This document shows positions 57,748 to 64,000 of a stretch of 64,000 nt of DNA, in pieces. Each line of letters begins with the position of its first letter. Within the stretch, counting starts at the first letter, position 1. Source of the stretch: Austropuccinia psidii (taxonomy: Eukaryota > Basidiomycota > Pucciniomycetes > Pucciniales > Sphaerophragmiaceae); assembly GCA_023105745.1 (NCBI GenBank), contig JALGQZ010000005.1, positions 63,168,019 through 63,232,018 of the forward strand, read 5' to 3'. The translations under genes were made by a program, and so were the position numbers. Below the pieces are notes generated by a model that searched no databases, had not been told where the DNA came from, and saw only the letters and a list, made by a program, of their open reading frames with translations.

Positions 57748-58641
57748 TTGAAACAGTGGTACAGGATTATTTGTAGTTGGCTCTTTATTATTGCTTTTGT
57801 TTTCCCCTCATATCTTTTAATGCTTATTATTTTATGACTAGGAATTTATCCTCTTATTTCATTACTCTTATCAATTGAGTATTTTATTCTGAGCCCTTCA
57901 TAAGTAAGTCTGTTCACTGAGTGCCAGGCCCTCTTCATTTTGAAGAGCCCCCGTGACATTATTTTAATTAACTCATAATTGATTCTTTTTGGTCATTCAT
58001 TCTTATTAATTTCTCTCATTCTCAATTATGATATTTTCATGATTTTATTATTTTTATGATTTCATTATCTCTCATCAATTTTCATCCCATTCATTTCATC
58101 CAAATGAAAATTGATTCTCTTTCTCATTTCAAAAAGTTTGCTGACCATTTAATTTTCTTGTTAATTCTCAATCAAATTTAATTTTCATTTTCTGTCTGAA
58201 TTCAGGTTCTTTTATCAGGTTTAATTGATTGGAATTTGGGATTAATTGATTCATTGTTTCAGGAGTTTATTGAATTGGGGTTATTGTTGTTGATTTGAAA
58301 TTCTCAAGAATTATTGATTGATTGATCTGATTATTCAAGAAATTGACTTTACCTCAAGATTCTGATTTGATTCCTCAATATAGCTGATTTATCCTCGAAA
58401 TTTGATTTAATTGATTGATTTGAATTTGATTCCTCAAGAAAATTGAATTGATTTTTGAAGATATTGATTGAATTCCTCAAGACACAATTGATTTGATTTT
58501 GAATTGACTTGATTTATTTGATTTGATTTATTGATTGACTTGATTTGACTTATTGATTGAAATTGATTATTCATAAGAATTTGACTTTGTCATATTCACT
58601 CTTCAAGATTTATTCATATTGATTCACTTCAAGACTATTGA
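57748..58641 (+). other. Chromovirus leader with TTGATT/CTCAAGA quasi-repeats
   Basis: Untranslated leader. From about 58250 to 58640 the sequence is dominated by loosely repeated TTGATT(TG), CTCAAGA and ATTGACTT words. The same kind of text is present in copy 1 (52800-53200). No gene. Confidence 0.65.
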
Positions 58642-60075
58642 TTGATTTCTCAAGTTCATCAAGATTCTCATTTGATTGTTTTGGTCAAGCCTTGTTTATT
58701 CTCATGTATCATCAAGTTTTATTTTCTTTCTTCAATAATTCCAGTTCAGCATAGCCCCCCAGCCAAGAATACAAGATCTCAAAGACATCAAGCTGTTCTC
58801 ACTCCTACAGAAAGGGCTCCTCTTGACGGCACACCAACAGTTCATCAACTGAGTGCAAACTTGGACAGAGAACCACCAATGGAAGGAGCAGCACCCTCCA
58901 GAAGAGGAGGTGTGAAGTCAAGAAGATCAAGATCATTCTATGGCTTGTTGGGTGCCTATCAAAGCATTCCTCAAGGGCCTAGAAGCAGATTAGGGGAAGC
59001 GGAATATGAAGAGGGGGAGGAGTCTGAAGAAGCTGAAGTAGCAGCTGCCTTGGCAGGTGCCCCTGAGGCTTCTGAAGCTCCAAATCTAGCCCTTTCTAAT
59101 CAACCTCTTGTCTCTCAAGCTGAAACAACGTTGCTCAAAATGATGAAGCAGATGACTCAATTCATGGGTCAACTCACTCAAGCAGTTGCCCCAAGGGACA
59201 CTTCAAAAGCCCCTGCATTCAAGACTCCATCAATGAAGGCACCTGATTCTTTTGATGGGACTAAAGCTTATAAGTTGAGAGGATGTATTCAATCTTGTCA
59301 ATTAATTTTCCATAACGACCCAGCAAACTTCTTCTCTGACAGGAAGAAGGTTTTGTACTCAACTTCCTTTCTTACTGGTAGAGCTGGAAAATGGATTGAA
59401 CCTTACCTCTCAAATATCTCCAATGAAGACCCTTCTTATCTCTTCAATAACTGGCAGTTGTTTGAAACCCAGTTATTCACTCTGTTTAGTGATCCCAATG
59501 AAGTCAGAAAAGCTGAACAAGAGTTAGACAATCTCAAGATGAAAGAAAGTGGTCAAGTTTCCTTGTACATAGCAGATTTCAAAAGTTTAATGTCAAGAAT
59601 TGGAGACTGGGGGGAAAGGGCCTATATTCATGTGTATAGGAGAGGCTTGGCATCAAGATTGTTGGAAAAATTGGCTTCTAACCCTGGAAACTTTGATAGC
59701 CTTAAAGAGCTCATGCACATCACTTTAAAATTAGATACCAGATACCATGAGAGGCAGAACGAAAAGGGTAGTAATCAAGAGAAGAAGCCTCCAATAAGTG
59801 AATCCAACTCCTCCAAGCCCCCTCAAAGTTCATCATCAAAGAAGCCCTATCACAAGAAGAATAAGGGGAAGAATTTTCAAGTGTCCAAAGACAAGCCTCA
59901 TTCTGCTCTCCTCAATAAGGACAACAAATCAATTGGTTCTGAAAAGGAGAGGAGGATTAAAGAAGGCTTGTGCAATTATTGTGGTGGAAAGCACCCATTT
60001 GAAAAATGCTTCAAGAGGCCTGAGAATAGGCAGGGGTCATCAAGAGGCTTCCCTAGCAAGCAGGCAAAAGCCTGA
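58642..60075 (+). CDS. Chromovirus gag (copy 2)
   Basis: Open frame of 477 codons. A basic and acidic low-complexity N-terminus (SRRGGVKSRRSRSFYGLLG) is followed by a retrotransposon-gag domain (APDSFDGTKAYKLRGCIQS, TGRAGKWIEPYLSNI, FETQLFTLFSDPNEVRKAEQ, YIADFKSLMSRIGDW) and a zinc knuckle CNYCGGKHPFEKC (CX2CX3HX4C) near the end. By comparison with copy 1 the ancestral start corresponds to 58738, where the codon is ATT instead of ATG; the open frame happens to extend upstream to an ATG at 58642. Gag would form the particle and package RNA. Confidence 0.88.
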   Translation: MISQVHQDSHLIVLVKPCLFSCIIKFYFLSSIIPVQHSPPAKNTRSQRHQAVLTPTERAPLDGTPTVHQLSANLDREPPMEGAAPSRRGGVKSRRSRSFYGLLGAYQSIPQGPRSRLGEAEYEEGEESEEAEVAAALAGAPEASEAPNLALSNQPLVSQAETTLLKMMKQMTQFMGQLTQAVAPRDTSKAPAFKTPSMKAPDSFDGTKAYKLRGCIQSCQLIFHNDPANFFSDRKKVLYSTSFLTGRAGKWIEPYLSNISNEDPSYLFNNWQLFETQLFTLFSDPNEVRKAEQELDNLKMKESGQVSLYIADFKSLMSRIGDWGERAYIHVYRRGLASRLLEKLASNPGNFDSLKELMHITLKLDTRYHERQNEKGSNQEKKPPISESNSSKPPQSSSSKKPYHKKNKGKNFQVSKDKPHSALLNKDNKSIGSEKERRIKEGLCNYCGGKHPFEKCFKRPENRQGSSRGFPSKQAKA

Positions 60076-60089
60076 GTGGGAATCATGAT

Positions 60090-60968
60090 GTGTTCAATGG
60101 TTCTCACTTATTTCCTTCAAGAGCACAATTGTGCACTCTGAATACTAGTGCCAAGAAATCTTTAAAATTTCTTATTTTCTCTTCTCTCTCTGATATTTTT
60201 TATAGTATTCTCATTGATTCTGGTGCTACAAACTCTTTTATTGCAAAGAATTTTGTTCTCAAGTACTCATTGAACATGTCAGAGCTCCCTGAAAAGATTC
60301 CTCTTTTCATTTTGTATTCCAATGAATCCACTTCCCTGTTCATCACCCATTATATCAAGTGGGTAGTTGACTTGCCTTCCTTCCCAAGCTTTGAATGGAA
60401 TTTCTTTATCATAGATTCACCCAAGGGAGAAGACCTAATATTGGGCTATGATTTTCTTTACCATTTTAATCCCATTATTGATTGGAAAAATGGATTGATC
60501 ACCTATGATTATAGTCATAAGGATTATAGTGGTATTATTTCTTCTACTAGTAATGACTTTGCCACTGCTGTCAACAGTGTTGCTGTGGTTGGTGAACTTA
60601 AGACACCTTCCCTTCCTGCTTCTGTCCATATTCCTTCCATCTTTCCCTCTCAGTCATTACTTCCATTAAGAGATGAAGTCTTCAAGGAGATAAAAGATGT
60701 TGGAGAAGATGTTGCTATATCTTCACTTCATCTCTTTCAAGGGGATGTGGACCTTCCTCCTTTATCTTTTCATGCCTCCCTGGAGGAGCAGTGGGATGAG
60801 GAGGAAGAGCCAGAAGAGATTGAAACTGTGCTGAAGGTAGTCCCTCCTGTTTATCACAAATATTTTGATGTATTCTCCAAGGTGAAAGCAGAGAAACTTC
60901 CTCCACACCGTGCCTGTGATCATCATATTGAGCTGGAGGGTCTTCTACCTCGAGTTGGTGTTATCTAA
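60090..60968 (+). pseudogene. Chromovirus protease and start of RT (copy 2)
   Basis: Protease active site IDSGATNSF (near 60215), SPKGEDLILGYDFLYHFNPIIDW, acidic linker and the pre-RT segment VPPVYHKYFDVFSKVKAEKLP followed by HRACDHHIELEGLLPR. It then ends at TAA (60966-60968) in a region where RT should continue. The frame is +1 or separate from gag, with a short gap, as is usual for gag/pol boundaries. Confidence 0.85.
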
Positions 60969-62034
60969 TCTTTATCAAAGAATGAGCCAGAAACACTGTG
61001 GGCCTACATTTCAGAAAATGTAGAGAAAGGTTTCATCAGGAGCACCTGTCCTTTTTGTTAAGAAAAAGGATGGTGGCCTTTGTTTGTGTGTTGACTACCG
61101 CAAACTTAATGCTGTCACTAGGAAGAACAGGTATCCTGTTCCTCCAATGAATCAGCTTCTTACCGTCTTTAATGGTGCTACTATCTTCTCCAAGATAGAT
61201 TTGTGTGGTGCTTATAACCTCTTGAGAATCAAAGAGGGGGATGAGCACTTAACTGCCTTCTGAGCTAAATATGGCAGTTATGAATATTTGGTTATGCCAT
61301 TTGGCTTGACCAATGCTCCTGCTTCATTCCAGAATCTTGTGAATGATATCTTTGAAGATTTCTTGTATATTTTTGTTGTAGTATACTTAGATGATATTAT
61401 GGTCTTCTCTAGTTCTCAGGAGGAACATGTAAAACATGTGGCCTCTGTCCCGCAAAGACTGAGGGACAATAATTTGCTTGCCAAATCCTCAAAGTGTGTG
61501 TTCCATGCCTCAAGTTTGGAATACTTGGGCTATTTTGTTTCAAGTGAAGGCCTCAAGATGGATTCTTCCAAAGTTCAGCAAATCTTCAATTGGCCTCAGC
61601 CAAAGAACATCAAAGCACTCCAGTCCTTCCTTGGCTTTGCCAAATTTTATTGTTGTTTCATTGAAAATAATTTTAAAAAAATCTCTGCTCTCACTTCCCT
61701 CCTTAAAAAAGATTCTCCTTTCATCTTCAATGAGGAAGCTCTTAGTCAGTTTCTAATACTCAAAGAAGCTTTCACCACTGCTCCTATCCCATCCCATTTC
61801 AATCCTTCTCTACCAACTATTGTAGAGACTGATGCTTCTGATTATGCTTTGGGGGCTGTACTGAGTCAGGTGAATGACTCAGGAAAGCATCCCATTGCAT
61901 TTGATAGTCACAAGCTCCTCCCAGCTGAGCTCAACTATGAAATTCATGACAAGGAACTCCTTGGCATAGTTTGGGCCCTCAAGCGCTGGAGAGCCTTTCT
62001 TCTTTCTCTTTTTGATTCCTTTGAAGTCTTTTAA
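60969..62034 (+). pseudogene. Chromovirus reverse transcriptase and RNase H, broken (copy 2)
   Basis: Readable [42 protein letters not shown], then TGA near 61261, FGLTNAPASFQ, VVYLDDIMVFS (YLDD catalytic motif), and RNase H TDASDYALGAVLSQV and NYEIHDKELLGIVWALKRW. Compared with copy 1, about 19 bp are missing near 61040 (ATCAGGAGCACCTG), shifting the frame. The open frame from 61288 ends at TAA 62032-62034, with the RNase H tail continuing in another frame. Confidence 0.87.
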
Positions 62035-62424
62035 GACCATTCTTCCCTTCAATATTTTATGTCCTCCAAAGTCCTTACTTGCTGTCAAGCCCATTAGGCT
62101 GAGTTTCTCTCTGAATTTCATTTCTCTATCACTTACCGCCCAGGCAGACTGGCCAATTTACCAGATCCCTTATCACGTTGGGATGACGTGTACCCAGAGA
62201 GGGGGGTGGACTTCATCAGCAAGAATCCTCAAAACTTTCATCAAGTTCTCAAGGAAAATTAAATTAAAGAGTCAAGATTTTTCTCAATCAAAGTTGAAGT
62301 TTTCTCAGATTTAGTTGATCAAATTCAGAAGGCAGTATGGCAAGACAAAGATTATAAGGAAATTCTCAAGCAATTAGCAAGAGGTGAATCAATCTCAGAT
62401 TATACTCTTGAACCTCAAGTCAAA
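62035..62424 (+). pseudogene. RNase H tail and linker to integrase, frameshifted
   Basis: The frame SITYRPGRLANLPDPLSRW (near 62130-62190) is the end of the RNase H/connection region, interrupted by stops (TAG near 62095, TAA near 62260). From about 62290 the integrase frame is open (VDQIQKAVWQDKDYKEILKQ). Confidence 0.75.
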
Positions 62425-63771
62425 TTGTTATTATTCAAAGATAGAGTAGTCATCCCAAGCAATCATGAACTTCAATTGGATATCCTTCAAAAGCGTCATG
62501 ACTCACCGTTGGCTGGCCACTGTGGCCAGGAGAAGACCCTCAAGCTCATCAAGAGGGATTTTTATTGGGCTGGCATGAATCAAATTATCAAGGACTATGT
62601 GTCCTGATGTCAGCAATGTTCAAGAAACAAGAACATTCACCATAAGAATCTTGGATTACTCAAGCCTCTTCAAATTCCATTTGGTCCTTGGAATTCACTA
62701 TCAATGGACTTTATCACTCAATTGCCCTTGTCAAGCAACTTTGATTCAATTTTAGTAGTTGTAGACAGATTTTCAAAAATGGCAATATTTATTCCAACTT
62801 ATTCAACAATCACTGCTTTGGACTTAGCTCAAATCTTTATTAGTCATGTCTTTTCCAAACATGGTCTTCCAATCAGTATTGTTAGTGATAGAGGTTCATT
62901 ATTTGTTTCATCATTTTGGACTCAATTGTGTCAGCAGCTCAAGATATCAAGATATCTTTCAACTGCCTTTCACCCTGAAACAGATGGACAGACAGAGAGG
63001 GTAAATCAGATTCTAGAACAGTATCTTTGGATGTATGTCAATTACCATGAAGATGACTGGCACACCTGGCTCCCTCTGGCTGAATTTGCCTATAATAATG
63101 CAGAACATTCATCAACAAAACAGTCACCATTTTTCAACATTTATGGAAGAAATCCCAGCTTTGACTCAATTCACATTTCTCAAGATACACCTGCTGGAAA
63201 GTTATCAACAAAACTCCAATCAGTACAGCGAGTTTTCAAAGAAGAATTAGACTCAGAAATAAAGAATTTTAAGAAGTATGCAGATAGAAATAGAGCAATT
63301 CCACCTGATTTCCAACCTGGGGACAAAGTATGGCTAGCTTCCAAGAACATAAAGACAGCAAGACCCACCAAGAAACTTTCAGAAAGATGGCTGGGACCCT
63401 TTGAAGTTCTCAAGAAGATTGGAAGCCATACATATCACCTGAAGTTGCCTCAACAATGGAAGTCAGTTCACCCTGTCTTCCATGTGTCCTTGTTAGAACC
63501 AGTGAAGCAATCAACTATCCCAAATAGACACCAATTGCCACCAATTCCAGTAATAGTGGAAGAGCAAGAAGAATGGGAAGTGGCTCATGTTCTGGACTCA
63601 AAACTCAAGAGAGGTACATTATGGTATCTAGTGGAGTGGAATGGATTCATTGAAGACCCAGAAAGAACAACTTGGGAACCAGCTTCCAACCTTACCAACT
63701 CCCCAAACCTTGTCAAGGATTTTCACACTTTGTATCCAGAAAAGCCTTTCCCAAATGCCTCAAGAGTTTGA
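62425..63771 (+). pseudogene. Chromovirus integrase with chromodomain, one in-frame TGA
   Basis: Zinc domain HDSPLAGHCGQEKT...CQQC with a TGA at 62605-62607 just before CQQC; the frame is otherwise open and identical on both sides. Catalytic core: MDFITQLPLS (Asp), VSDRGSLFVSSFW (Asp), ETDGQTERVNQILEQY (Glu). After it come a GPF-type module (WLGPFEVLKKIGSHTYHLKLP) and a chromodomain: WEVAHVLDSKLKRGTLWYLVEWNGF, then a WEPASNL motif, ending at TGA 63769-63771. This classes the element as a chromovirus; the chromodomain binds histone marks. Confidence 0.9.
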
Positions 63772-64000
63772 TTTATGGTGCTTGGTGGGGATTGGAGTTT
63801 ATGAAAGTAAGTTCCTCTCCTGGCATGCACCTTTAAGGGGGTATTCTACCCAAATATGTTATAAGCATCACCTTGGCCACTTTGTGAGCACTTTTCAATT
63901 TCTTTGGACAGGTTTAGAAGGCCCTGCAACATCAATACCCCAAATTTGGAGCTTTCATCAAGATATGGCCAAACTCCCTTTTTTATTTTTTATTATTTTT
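63772..64000 (+). other. 3' end of chromovirus copy 2, cut by window edge
   Basis: Short 3' UTR, then TTTAAGGGGGTATTC (63830-63846), a purine-rich run that could be the polypurine tract, followed by sequence that should begin the 3' LTR. The window ends before the LTR can be verified, and I could not match it convincingly to 57311-57747. Confidence 0.45.

Overview
The window looks like a repeat-dominated piece of a rust fungus (Pucciniales) genome. The evidence is the multi-intron genes with short GT-AG introns (58-119 bp), Ty3/Gypsy elements with C-terminal chromodomains, a Plavaka-type (CACTA-like) transposase, a Tet-like 2OG-Fe(II) oxygenase and strongly AT-rich DNA between elements. From memory the gag-pol and gag proteins resemble those of the very large Austropuccinia psidii (myrtle rust) genome; that species call is an inference and was not checked by any search.

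Left 39.5 kb: three insertions nested inside each other, each with readable ends. (1) The outer layer is an old, decayed copy of a large CACTA/Plavaka DNA transposon. It enters from the left edge (1-541), resumes at 31996 and ends at its terminal inverted repeat at 39538. (2) A Ty3/Gypsy chromovirus-like retrotransposon (542-31995, two 2,024-bp LTRs, CACTA target duplication) sits in the SNF2 pseudogene of the outer copy. (3) A second, younger copy of the same DNA transposon (7280-28072, 20,793 bp, 46-bp inverted repeats, AAT target duplication) sits inside the RNase H coding region of the retrotransposon, in the opposite orientation to the outer copy.

The inner DNA transposon is the most interesting object. 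Besides a transposase (8022-11182, minus, one internal stop) it carries an unknown conserved protein (12143-14204, plus), a complete five-exon SNF2/RAD5-RAD16-like ATPase (14511-16943, minus), a Zn2Cys6-type zinc-cluster protein (19982-21331, plus), a Tet-like 2OG-Fe(II) oxygenase with HxD...H...R residues (22529-23740, minus) and a second unknown protein (24451-26692, minus). Intergenic regions hold minisatellites and a recurrent imperfect palindrome built from the half-site ATGTACGGTGGCA. A transposon that carries both a SNF2 remodeller and a Tet/JBP-type DNA oxidase plus possible DNA-binding proteins looks like a self-contained chromatin/methylation-modifying package (inference).

Right 24.5 kb: an LTR-like repeat flanks the outer transposon (39539-40995), followed by AT-rich DNA with few recognisable genes. 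One ordinary host gene stands out, casein kinase II regulatory subunit beta (46718-47884, minus, intact, with a start codon apparently split by an intron). From about 51.8 kb to the end lie two tandem chromovirus copies of one family. The first is badly decayed, truncated and itself carries an LTR-like insertion. The second is nearly full length with several inactivating lesions and a C-terminal chromodomain.
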